DNA from: Rhodospirillales bacterium
Lineage (GTDB): Bacteria; Pseudomonadota; Alphaproteobacteria; Rhodospirillales; JANQFP01
NCBI GenBank assembly: GCA_028277795.1
Contig: JANQFP010000054.1
Span: forward strand, 1-58,436
DNA length: 58,436 bases
Direction: 5' to 3'
In this document: in pieces, positions 28,380 to 37,148 of the stretch
Layout of the letters: every line of letters begins with the position of its first letter
How positions within the stretch are numbered: position 1 is the stretch's first letter
Notes under the pieces: model-generated
The model's input: only the letters and a program-made list of their open reading frames with translations
The model's database searches: none
What the model was told of the DNA's origin: nothing
Made by a program: the position numbers and the translations under genes

Positions 28380-29423
28380 ATGCCATTCCAAGCCATCGTG
28401 CGTGCCGCCGGCAGCCTGGCCGCGGCGGCTGTGGTGATCGCGGCCATGGGGAGCGGTGCGGCGCAAGCCAAGTCCGAGCTCCTGGTCTACACCGCCATCG
28501 AGGCCGACGAGCTGTCCATGTTCAAGCGGGAGTTCGAGAAGGACTACCCCGACGTGGAGATCAAGTGGGTGCGCGATTCCACGGGCATCATCACGTCCAA
28601 GCTGCTGGCCGAGAAGGACAACCCCAAGGCCGACATCGTCTGGGGCCTGGCGGCGACCAGCCTGATGCTGCTGGCCGACTACAACTACTTCCAGCCCTAC
28701 GCGCCCAAGGGCGTCGAGATGCTCGACGCCAAGTTCCGCGATCCCGCCGATCCGCCCACGTGGGTGGGGCAGCGGGCCTGGATCGCGTCGGTCTGCTACA
28801 ACACCGTGGAGGCGGCCAAGCACAACCTGCCCCTGCCCACCACCTGGGCCGACCTGACCAAGCCCGTCTACAAGGGTCACGTGGTCATGCCCAATCCCAA
28901 CTCCTCCGGCACCGGCTTCCTGGACGTCTCCAGTTGGCTGCAGCTCCACGGCGAGGCGGGCGGCTGGAAGTTCATGGATGCGCTGCATCAGAACATCGCC
29001 TGGTACACCCACTCCGGGTCCAAGCCGTGCAAGCAGGCGGCGGCCGGCGAGATACCCATCGGCGTCTCGTTCGCCTATCGCGGCGCAAAGCTGAAGAACC
29101 AGGGGGCGCCGGTGGAGGTCATCGCGCCGTCGGAGGGCGTCGGCTGGGACGTGGAGGCCTTCGCCATCGTGCGCAATGCCAAGAACCTGGACGGCGCCCG
29201 CAAGCTCGCCGACTGGTCGGTGAGCCGCAAGGCCAACGAGATCTACAACATGGAGTACGCGGTGGTCGCCATGCCCGGCGTGGCCAAGGCGGTGAAGAAC
29301 TTCCCGCCCGGCATCGAGGGCAAGATGATCCGCAATGATTTCGCCTGGGCGGCCAAGAACCGCCTGCGTATCCTCGACGAATGGCGCAACCGCTACGACG
29401 CCAAGTCCGAGCCCAAGAAGTAG
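28380..29423 (+). CDS. Putative 2-aminoethylphosphonate ABC transporter, substrate-binding protein
   Basis: A 347-residue periplasmic binding protein. The signal peptide is at 1-30 (VVIAAMGSGAAQA, then KSELLVYTA). The mature part matches the PhnS2-type 2-aminoethylphosphonate binding family, an Fe3+/putrescine-like fold, with VYTAIEADELSMFKREFEKD and WGLAATSLMLL near its start and MPNPNSSGTGFLDVSSWLQL in the middle. ATG 28380 has GGGAG 10 bases upstream and removes 12 non-signal residues of a longer frame. It is the first gene of the transporter operon. Confidence 0.88.
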   Translation: MPFQAIVRAAGSLAAAAVVIAAMGSGAAQAKSELLVYTAIEADELSMFKREFEKDYPDVEIKWVRDSTGIITSKLLAEKDNPKADIVWGLAATSLMLLADYNYFQPYAPKGVEMLDAKFRDPADPPTWVGQRAWIASVCYNTVEAAKHNLPLPTTWADLTKPVYKGHVVMPNPNSSGTGFLDVSSWLQLHGEAGGWKFMDALHQNIAWYTHSGSKPCKQAAAGEIPIGVSFAYRGAKLKNQGAPVEVIAPSEGVGWDVEAFAIVRNAKNLDGARKLADWSVSRKANEIYNMEYAVVAMPGVAKAVKNFPPGIEGKMIRNDFAWAAKNRLRILDEWRNRYDAKSEPKK

Positions 29424-29523
29424 CCGCCGCGGCGCCGCCGGCGGTCATGGGCTCGCCATGACCTAGAGGGTGTTCCGGCGCGGCGAAGCCGCCGCGCCGG
29501 GGGCCCGCACCGCCGGAGGTGCC

Positions 29524-30636
29524 GTGTCGACGCCCATGCCATCCGATCGTGAGTCCGCAACGGCCGCGGCCGGATCCCCGTACCTGCAGATCCGCGACCT
29601 GACCAAGCGCTTCGGGGACTTCACGGCGCTGAAGGACATCTCGCTGGACGTCTACGAAGGCGAGTTCGTGGTCTTCGTCGGGCCCTCGGGCTGCGGCAAG
29701 ACGACGCTGCTGCGCGCCGTCGCCGGCCTCGATATCCAGAGCGCCGGCCGCATCGAGCAGGCGGGCCGGGACGTCTCGGCCCTGCCGCCGGCCGAACGGG
29801 ACTTCGGCATCGTCTTCCAGTCCTACGCCCTGTTCCCCAACCTGACGGTGCGGGACAACGTCGGCTACGGCCTCCGCAGCCGCAAGACCTCCAAGGCCCA
29901 GCTCACGGCCCGGGTGGACGAGCTGCTCCACCTGGTCGGCCTGCCGGACCAGGGCGGCAAGTACCCGGCCCAGCTCTCCGGCGGCCAGCAGCAGCGCGTC
30001 GCCCTGGCCCGCGCCATCGCCACCTCGCCCGGCCTGCTGCTCCTGGACGAGCCGCTGAGCGCCCTCGACGCCAAGGTGCGTGTGCACCTGCGCCACGAGG
30101 TCAAGGCCCTGCAGCACCAGTTGGGCATCACCACCATCATGGTCACCCACGACCAGGAGGAGGCACTGACCATGGCCGACCGCATCGTGGTGATGAACGC
30201 CGGCATCATCGAGCAGGTGGGCACGCCGGGCGACATCTACAGCAAGCCGGCGAGTCCCTTCGTCGCCGACTTCATCGGCACCATGAACTTCCTCACCGGC
30301 ACCGTGGCGGGACAGCGCAGCGTGCGCGTCGCCGAGCTGGAGCTGGCCGCCGAGTCGGCCAACGGCCTGCGGGCGGGACAAGAGGTCACCGTGTGCGTGC
30401 GTCCCGAGGACGTGGTGGTGGGCGACATCGGCCCAGAGACCCCCAACGCCTTCGAGGCGACCATCGAGGACATGGAGTTCCTGGGCTCCTTCTGGCGGGC
30501 CCGCCTGGTGCCGCGGTCGGCCGACGGCCAGCCGTTCCTGGCCGACATGTCGGCCAATTTGGCGCGCCGCCTGGACGCCGGACCGGGGAGCGCCCTGCGC
30601 GTGGCCCTGCCGCCCGACCGCATCCGGGTGTTCTAG
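29524..30636 (+). CDS. Putative 2-aminoethylphosphonate ABC transporter, ATP-binding protein
   Basis: A 370-residue ABC ATPase. Walker A GPSGCGKT (about 57-64), Q-loop [12 protein letters not shown], signature [14 protein letters not shown] (about 153-166), Walker [13 protein letters not shown] and H-loop VTHDQEEA are intact. A C-terminal TOBE-like domain (CVRPEDVVV and after) is typical of Fe/spermidine/phosphonate-type ATPases. GTG 29524 lies 4 bases after GGAGG; ATG 29536 is the alternative. It would power the permease encoded next. Confidence 0.9.
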   Translation: MSTPMPSDRESATAAAGSPYLQIRDLTKRFGDFTALKDISLDVYEGEFVVFVGPSGCGKTTLLRAVAGLDIQSAGRIEQAGRDVSALPPAERDFGIVFQSYALFPNLTVRDNVGYGLRSRKTSKAQLTARVDELLHLVGLPDQGGKYPAQLSGGQQQRVALARAIATSPGLLLLDEPLSALDAKVRVHLRHEVKALQHQLGITTIMVTHDQEEALTMADRIVVMNAGIIEQVGTPGDIYSKPASPFVADFIGTMNFLTGTVAGQRSVRVAELELAAESANGLRAGQEVTVCVRPEDVVVGDIGPETPNAFEATIEDMEFLGSFWRARLVPRSADGQPFLADMSANLARRLDAGPGSALRVALPPDRIRVF

Positions 30637-30648
30637 GAACCGACCCCC

Positions 30649-32349
30649 GTGGCCAACCACGCCGTCGCCGTCGCCGCCCCCGTGCGCCCCAAGGTGGGCC
30701 GCGAGGACTGGACCATGCGCGGCCTGATCCTGGTCATTGCCGCCTACCTGGTCGTTGCCATCGTCCTGCCGCTCTACGCCATCCTGTCCAAGAGCTTCGA
30801 GAACGCCGACGGGCAGTTCATCGGCTTGGCCAACTACGCCGAGTACTTCGCCACCCCGGCGCTGGCGTACTCCATCGAGAACAGCCTGACCGTGACCCTG
30901 ATCAGCACCGTCATCACGGTGACCCTGGCCTTTGTCTACGCCTACAGCCTGACCCGGAGCTGCATGCCGTTCAAGGGGCTGTTCAAGGGGCTGGCCCTGA
31001 TCCCCATTCTCATGCCGTCGCTGCTGCCGGCCATCGCGCTGGTCTACATGTTCGGCAACCAGGGCTTCATCAACGAGCTTTTGTTCGGCGAATCCATCTA
31101 CGGCCCCATCGGCATCGTCATGGGCGAATGCTTCTACGTGTTTCCCCACGCCCTGATGATCCTGTTGATCGCGCTCTCGACCAGCGACGCCCGCCTCTAC
31201 GAGGCCGCCCAGTCCCTGGGCGCCGGCCGCATCCGCACCTTCTTCACGGTCACCCTGCCCGGGGTCCGCTACGGCCTGGTGTCGGCCTTCTTCGTCACCT
31301 TCACCCTGGTCATCACCGACTTCGGCGTGCCCAAGGTGATCGGCGGCCAGTACAACGTGCTGGCCACCGACGTCTACAAGGAGGTGGTGGGTCGCCAGGA
31401 CTTCGAGATGGGCGCCGTGGTCGGCATGGTGCTGCTGATCCCGGCGGTGCTGGCCTTCTTCGCCGACCGCATCGTCACCCGCAAGCAGGTGGCCCTGCTG
31501 TCGGCCCGCGCCGTGCCCTACGAGCCCCGGCCGAGCGGCCCGTTCGACACGGCCATGCTCGGCTACTGCGCGGTCATCGGCTTCATCCTGGTGTTCGTGC
31601 TGGGGGTGGCGGCCTACGCCTCCTTCGTCACCTTCTGGCCCTACAACCTCGAACTGTCCCTCAACAACTACCAGTTCGACCTGATGGACGGCGGCGGCTG
31701 GGCGTCCTACGGCAACTCCGTCGAGATGGCGGCGTGGACGGCGGTCGTCGGCACGGCGGTGATCTTCGGCGGCGCCTACCTGGTGGAGAAGAGCAAGGGC
31801 TTCCGGGCGGGGCGGGCCGCCATGCAGTTCCTGTGCATGATCCCCATGGCCGTGCCCGGGCTGGTGCTCGGCCTTGCCTACGTCTTCTTCTTCAACGCGC
31901 CGGGCAACCCCCTGGGCGGCCTCTACCACACCATGGCGATCCTGGTCATCTGCACGGTCACCCACTTCTACACGGTGAGCCACCTCACCGCGGTGACCGC
32001 TCTCAAGCAGATGGACCCCGAGTTCGAGGCTGTGTCCGCGTCCCTCAAGGTGCCGTTCTACAAGACCTTCTGGCGGGTCACGGTACCGGTGTGCACGCCG
32101 GCCATCCTCGACATCAGCATGTACCTGTTCGTCAATGCCATGACCACGGTGTCGGCGGTGGTGTTCCTGTACTCGCCGGACACGGCGCTCGCATCGGTGG
32201 CCGTGCTCAACATGGACGACGCCGGCGACATCGCCCCGGCCGCCGCCATGGGCATGATGATCGTCTACACCTCGGCCGCCGTGCGCGTCCTGCACGCGGT
32301 ACTGACCCGCGGCATCGCGCGGCGGTCGCAAGCCTGGCGGCGGCGGTAG
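30649..32349 (+). CDS. Putative 2-aminoethylphosphonate ABC transporter, permease
   Basis: A 566-residue fused permease with two binding-protein-dependent transport modules, each of about six membrane segments. The first EAA loop is YEAAQSLGAGRIRTFFTVTL (about 184-203) and the second is FEAVSASLKVPFYKTFWRVT (about 458-477). A double-length permease matches the PhnU2-type 2-aminoethylphosphonate and Fe3+ families. The GTG start at 30649 is 12 bases after the ATPase stop. It carries no fused binding domain. Confidence 0.9.
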   Translation: MANHAVAVAAPVRPKVGREDWTMRGLILVIAAYLVVAIVLPLYAILSKSFENADGQFIGLANYAEYFATPALAYSIENSLTVTLISTVITVTLAFVYAYSLTRSCMPFKGLFKGLALIPILMPSLLPAIALVYMFGNQGFINELLFGESIYGPIGIVMGECFYVFPHALMILLIALSTSDARLYEAAQSLGAGRIRTFFTVTLPGVRYGLVSAFFVTFTLVITDFGVPKVIGGQYNVLATDVYKEVVGRQDFEMGAVVGMVLLIPAVLAFFADRIVTRKQVALLSARAVPYEPRPSGPFDTAMLGYCAVIGFILVFVLGVAAYASFVTFWPYNLELSLNNYQFDLMDGGGWASYGNSVEMAAWTAVVGTAVIFGGAYLVEKSKGFRAGRAAMQFLCMIPMAVPGLVLGLAYVFFFNAPGNPLGGLYHTMAILVICTVTHFYTVSHLTAVTALKQMDPEFEAVSASLKVPFYKTFWRVTVPVCTPAILDISMYLFVNAMTTVSAVVFLYSPDTALASVAVLNMDDAGDIAPAAAMGMMIVYTSAAVRVLHAVLTRGIARRSQAWRRR

Positions 32350-32445
32350 GCCCTTACCCCATCAGCGACCAACAAACCCGGACTGGATCACAAGCGGTCC
32401 AACCGGTATGTGATGGGGTCCTTCCTTCGAACGATGAGTTGACGG

Positions 32446-33006
32446 ATGAAACTGAACCTCGGCTGCGGCTTCAGGAAACTGGACGGCTACGTCAACGTGG
32501 ACGTCTCGCCGGCCTGCTCTCCCGATCAGGTGGTCGACCTGGAAATGCTGCCCTGGCCTTGGGAGGACGGCTCCGTCACCGAGGTGGTGATGATCCACGT
32601 GCTCGAGCACCTGGGCGCCACGCCCGACCTCTTCATGGGCATCGTCAAGGAGCTCTACCGGGTCTGCCGTCCGGGCGCCCAGGTGACCATCGTCGTGCCC
32701 CATCCGCGCCACGACAACTTCCTCGCCGACCCCACCCACGTGCGGGCGATCCTGCCCGAGACCCTGCAGATGCTGTCCAAGACCAAGTGCCGGGAGTGGC
32801 AGGAGCACGGCGACGCCAACACCCCGCTGGCCCTCTACCTGGACGTGGATTTCGAACTGACCAAGGTGCAGATGGACCTGGACAAGAACTGGGAGTCCAT
32901 CGCCCAGAAGGAGGGCCTCACCCAGGCCGACGCCGTCGAGGCCATGTACCGGTATGCCAACGTGGTGAGCCAGATCATCATGGAGTTGCGAGCGGTCAAG
33001 GGCTAG
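32446..33006 (+). CDS. SAM-dependent methyltransferase (class I)
   Basis: A 186-residue small methyltransferase. LNLGCGFRKLDGYVNVDVSP (3-22) is the SAM-binding motif I with the acidic strand-2 end, HVLEHL (about 51-56) is motif IV, and LYRVCRPGAQVTIVVPH is motif VI. This pattern is common in enzymes acting on small molecules or glycans. It lies 96 bases past the permease and may be cotranscribed, but no link to phosphonates is visible. The substrate is unknown. Confidence 0.85.
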   Translation: MKLNLGCGFRKLDGYVNVDVSPACSPDQVVDLEMLPWPWEDGSVTEVVMIHVLEHLGATPDLFMGIVKELYRVCRPGAQVTIVVPHPRHDNFLADPTHVRAILPETLQMLSKTKCREWQEHGDANTPLALYLDVDFELTKVQMDLDKNWESIAQKEGLTQADAVEAMYRYANVVSQIIMELRAVKG

Positions 33007-33330
33007 CCGGAGTTCATCGCCCCCTGGCAAGCCGTCAGAGTCTGACGCGAAACGAACATAGTAGTTTCAATGGGTTAGTGTGGACCTCATCCTGACTGCC
33101 CGTCATTCCCGCGCAAGCGGGAATCCAGAAACGCCGCGAAAACCCCTGGACTCCCGCCTTCGCGGGAGTGACGAAAGACCATTCCGCCGGAGTCCTTTAA
33201 CCATTTGATTTACAAGATTTCATTTTCAGTGAGGCTCTCACGCCATCGACCGGGCGGTACCGGACCGAGGGGTGGAGTAGGGCAGCCGGAGCCGGTCCCG
33301 CGGAATCGCCGGCGGGACTCCTGTCACCCC
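33007..33330. other. Intergenic region upstream of hsp20
   Basis: No gene is seen. The region holds the palindromic repeat at 33101-33173, an AT-richer block at about 33180-33235, and GC-rich inverted segments at 33240-33330. The RpoH-type promoter and RNA thermometer follow immediately. Confidence 0.5.
33101..33173. repeat. Palindromic REP/MITE-like element
   Basis: A left arm (CGTCATTCCCGC...GCGGGAATCCAG, 33101-33128) and a right arm (CTGGACTCCCGC...GCGGGAGTGACG, 33146-33173) are each hairpins, and they are near-complementary to each other across an 18-base centre. Elements starting CGTCATTCCCGC and ending GGAATCCAG are dispersed in many proteobacteria. Only this copy is seen here. Confidence 0.75.
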
Positions 33331-33359
33331 CTTGCAAAGCGGTATGGACCGACCTAACT
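33331..33359 (+). promoter_or_regulatory. RpoH (sigma-32)-type promoter of hsp20
   Basis: CTTG (33331-33334), an 18-base spacer, and CCTAACT (33353-33359) match the alphaproteobacterial RpoH form CTTG-N17/18-CYTATNT with one mismatch. It predicts a transcript start near 33366 and a leader of about 88 bases, which would contain the whole RNA thermometer. Confidence 0.55.
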
Positions 33360-33424
33360 CAATTCTGCCGGAGGCCGCATGGGCGGGTCCGGTGGACATG
33401 AGGCCCGGAAGGGCTTGGACCAAC

Positions 33425-33452
33425 GTTGCATTGCTCGAACGGAGGATGTAGC
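33425..33452 (+). promoter_or_regulatory. ROSE-like RNA thermometer over the hsp20 ribosome-binding site
   Basis: The last leader hairpin pairs GTTGCATTGCTC (33425-33436) with GAGGATGTAGC (33442-33452), enclosing a 5-base loop. Eleven pairs form, several of them G-U, with one bulged G (33433) inside the TTGCT motif. A bulged G in UUGCU facing the Shine-Dalgarno is the hallmark of ROSE elements that melt on heat shock. GGAGG is sequestered in the stem. Confidence 0.65.
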
Positions 33453-33453
33453 C

Positions 33454-33945
33454 ATGTTGTCTTACGATTTCTCTCCCCTGTATCGCACCGCGGTCGGCTT
33501 CGACCGCCTGGCCCGTCTGGCGGAGGCCGCCACGCGCCATGACTCCGCGGCCGCGTCGTATCCGCCCTACAACATCGAGAAGGCGGGCGAGAACGCCTAC
33601 CGCATCACCCTGGCGGTGGCCGGCTTCTCCGAGTCCGATCTCGAGATCGAGGTCAAGGAGAGCACCCTCACCATCACCGGCAAGCGGACCGATGCCGGCA
33701 CTGCCGATGCCTTCCTCTACAAGGGCATCGCCGGACGCGACTTCGTCCGCCGGTTCGAGCTGGCCGACCACGTGAAGGTGACCGGCGCCAACCTGGACAA
33801 CGGCCTGCTGACCGTCGATCTGGTGCGCGAAATCCCCGAGGCGATGAAGCCGCGCACCATCGAGATCAAGCCCGGCGCGCCGGCCGGCATCGTCGACAAG
33901 GCCAAGACGCTGCTTGGCAAGGGGGCCGAGAAGAAGGCGGCCTGA
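33454..33945 (+). CDS. Small heat shock protein (Hsp20/IbpA family)
   Basis: A 163-residue holdase chaperone that binds unfolded proteins. The N-terminal MLSYDFSPLYRTAVGFDRL is IbpA-like. The alpha-crystallin domain (about 38-130) includes YNIEKAGENAYRITLAVAGF and the GLLTVDLVREIPEAMKPR end block. The C-terminal PRTIEI supplies the IxI-type oligomerisation motif. ATG 33454 follows the GGAGG held in the RNA thermometer, with an RpoH-type promoter upstream, so both transcription and translation should respond to heat. Confidence 0.95.
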   Translation: MLSYDFSPLYRTAVGFDRLARLAEAATRHDSAAASYPPYNIEKAGENAYRITLAVAGFSESDLEIEVKESTLTITGKRTDAGTADAFLYKGIAGRDFVRRFELADHVKVTGANLDNGLLTVDLVREIPEAMKPRTIEIKPGAPAGIVDKAKTLLGKGAEKKAA

Positions 33946-33955
33946 GTGTGGCAAA

Positions 33956-33985
33956 CGGGGGACGGGCGCCGTGCGCCCGCCCCCG
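33956..33985 (+). terminator. Strong hairpin after hsp20
   Basis: CGGGGG-A-CGGGCGC pairs with GCGCCCG-CCCCCG across a 3-base loop: 13 pairs with one bulged A, starting 11 bases after the stop. There is no T-run, so it may block readthrough only partly or protect the 3' end. Confidence 0.5.
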
Positions 33986-34068
33986 CCCATCACACCCCGA
34001 TAACGACTATCACGCGTCCGCGTCGCGGAGGGGGCGCGCGCCGGGTCGGGCGCAAGGAGCGCTTTGAG

Positions 34069-34434
34069 ATGCAGACGCCGAATGCCCGTGATCGGAACAC
34101 CCCTGGCCCGACACGGGATCTGCCGGAGGGGCCCAACGGGAATCCCCTGTTGCGGACCGCCGTGGTCGTGGCGGTGGCGGTGTTCTTCGCCAGCTTCACG
34201 CCGCCGGCCGTGTTCCCGGCGGCCCTGTCGCAGTTCCTGACCTTCGCGGCCCTCGGCGCCTGCCTGGCCGGCCTGCTGCGCCGCGAGCCCGTGTTGTCCG
34301 CCCGCCACCTGACCCACTGGGACGAGGCGGCGGCCTATCTCGTGATTTCCACCGTCACCGCCTGGTTCGTGGACCCGGAGGCCGTCGCCGAAGCGATGCG
34401 GGCCCTGTCGAACGGCGCAGGCGCCGTCAACTAA
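34069..34434 (+). CDS. Small membrane protein, hypothetical
   Basis: A 121-residue protein. A polar N-terminus of about 30 residues is followed by hydrophobic segments at about 25-40 (TAVVVAVAVFFASFTPP), 45-63 (LSQFLTFAALGACLAGLL) and 80-92. ATG 34069 is preferred because AAGGAG lies about 10 bases upstream; a longer in-frame start would add Arg-rich residues from the intergenic hairpin region. No family is recognised. It is convergent with alanine dehydrogenase. Confidence 0.6.
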   Translation: MQTPNARDRNTPGPTRDLPEGPNGNPLLRTAVVVAVAVFFASFTPPAVFPAALSQFLTFAALGACLAGLLRREPVLSARHLTHWDEAAAYLVISTVTAWFVDPEAVAEAMRALSNGAGAVN

Positions 34435-34461
34435 GGGAATCGCCGGGTTTGCGGTCGCGCG

Positions 34462-35580
<1,119 letters not shown>

Positions 35581-35713
35581 GGTCGCCTCCGCGGCGTGTT
35601 GCCCCGCTTCACTTGACCAGATTAAGGCACGGCCGACCGCGCGCGCCATTCAAAAGGGCCGTGAACTGCTTTAGGATTCCGTCCCTTGGTCTCCCTCTCA
35701 CCGGACAGCTCCC

Positions 35714-37024
35714 ATGCATTACCCGGCCAACACCCTCGAGCCCCACTGGATGCCGTTCACCGCCAACCGCGACTTCAAGGCGGAGCCCCGGCTGTTCGTG
35801 CGGGCCGAAGGCATCCACTACTGGACCCACCGGGGCGACCGGGTCATCGACGGGGTGTCGGGTCTGTTCTGCTGCGCCGCCGGCCATGGGCGGACGGAGA
35901 TCGCCGACGCCGTCGCCCGCCAGCTCACCGAGCTCGACTACACGTCGCACTTCCAGGTCGGGAGCCCGCCGTCCTTCGAGCTGGCCCGCCGCCTGGCCGC
36001 CCTGACGCCGGAGGACCTGAACCACGTGTTCTTCGCCGGCTCGGGCTCGGAGGCCGTCGACACGGCGCTCAAGATCGCCATGGCCTACCACCGCGCCCGC
36101 GGCGAAGGCCAGCGCCTGCGGTTCGTGTCGCGGGAGCGCGCCTACCACGGCGTCACCATCGGCGGCACGTCGCTGGCCGGCCTCATGAACAACCGCCAGG
36201 CCTTTGGCGCCGTCATGCCCGGTATCGTCCACATGCGCCATACCTGGCTGCCCGAAAATCGATTCGTCAAAGGGCAGCCGGAACACGGTGCCGAGCTGGC
36301 CGACGACCTGCAGCGCCTCTGCGACCTGCTCGGCGGACACACCATCGCCGCCTGCTTCGTCGAGCCCATCGCCGGATCCGCCGGAGTCCTGGTGCCGCCG
36401 CGCGGCTACCTGGAGCGATTGCGGCAGATCTGTGACGGCCACGGCATCCTGCTGGTGTTCGACGAGGTCATCTGCGGCTTCGGCCGCACCGGGCGCGCCT
36501 TCGCCGCCGACAGCTTCGCCGTCACCCCCGACATCATCACCATGGCCAAGGCGCTGACCAACGGCGCCCAGCCCATGGGCGCGGTGGCGGTGCGCGACGC
36601 CATCTACGACACCGTGGTCGATGCCGCGCCCGACGGGGCCATCGAGCTGTTTCACGGCCACACCTATTCCGGCCACCCGGCGGCCTGCGCGGCGGCCCTG
36701 GCGGCCCTGGACATCTACGAGGGCGAGGGCCTGTTCGCGCGCGCGGCCGACCTGTCCGAGGCGTTTCTGGACGCGGTCTTCTCCTTGCGCGATGCGCCGG
36801 CGGTCACAGACATCCGCGGCTACGGGATGCTCGCCGGCTTCGACCTGGCGCCGGCGGACACGCCGGGAGCGCGCGGGACCGAAGCCATGAAGCGCCTGTT
36901 CGACGCCGGGCTTCACCTCAAGTTCACCGGCGACAGCGGACTCATCGCCCCGCCGCTGGTGGCCGGCGGGGACGACATCGAGGCCATGGTCGCCATCCTC
37001 GGCGACGTGCTGCGTCGGCTGTGA
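35714..37024 (+). CDS. Omega-amino acid:pyruvate-type class III aminotransferase
   Basis: A 436-residue PLP enzyme. WMPFTANRDFKAEPRLFVRA at the N-terminus is typical of beta-alanine/omega-amino acid:pyruvate transaminases. GSGSEAVDTALKIA (about 112-125), FDEVICGFGRTG (about 249-260) and the likely PLP lysine in MAKALTNGAQPMG (about 278) follow. It would pass an amino group from a terminal amine to pyruvate, giving alanine. The divergent alanine dehydrogenase would regenerate pyruvate and release ammonia. Beta-alanine, taurine and polyamine products are all possible substrates. Confidence 0.9.
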   Translation: MHYPANTLEPHWMPFTANRDFKAEPRLFVRAEGIHYWTHRGDRVIDGVSGLFCCAAGHGRTEIADAVARQLTELDYTSHFQVGSPPSFELARRLAALTPEDLNHVFFAGSGSEAVDTALKIAMAYHRARGEGQRLRFVSRERAYHGVTIGGTSLAGLMNNRQAFGAVMPGIVHMRHTWLPENRFVKGQPEHGAELADDLQRLCDLLGGHTIAACFVEPIAGSAGVLVPPRGYLERLRQICDGHGILLVFDEVICGFGRTGRAFAADSFAVTPDIITMAKALTNGAQPMGAVAVRDAIYDTVVDAAPDGAIELFHGHTYSGHPAACAAALAALDIYEGEGLFARAADLSEAFLDAVFSLRDAPAVTDIRGYGMLAGFDLAPADTPGARGTEAMKRLFDAGLHLKFTGDSGLIAPPLVAGGDDIEAMVAILGDVLRRL

Positions 37025-37078
37025 GCGCCGTCGGTGCCTGTGGTTGCATTGGCGCCGAACCATTCGCGCAGTCTGTCG

Positions 37079-37107
37079 TTGTTTGCCGGGGCGATGACCC
37101 GTAATCT
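37079..37107 (+). promoter_or_regulatory. Candidate sigma-70 promoter of the pseudokinase operon
   Basis: TTGTTT (37079-37084) and TAATCT (37102-37107) with a 17-base spacer lie about 40 bases upstream of ATG 37149. The match is moderate; no other promoter-like sequence is apparent in this 124-base gap. Confidence 0.4.
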
Positions 37108-37148
37108 GAAGGCAGCGGGGCCGACCCGCCCCGCCCGGCGGCGCAGAG

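Noticed and set aside
29119..32331. A 1070-residue minus-strand frame opposite the phosphonate transporter genes.
   Set aside because: Low-complexity His/Gly/Gln/Asp composition typical of antisense frames in GC-rich DNA; the plus strand encodes clear ABC transporter proteins.
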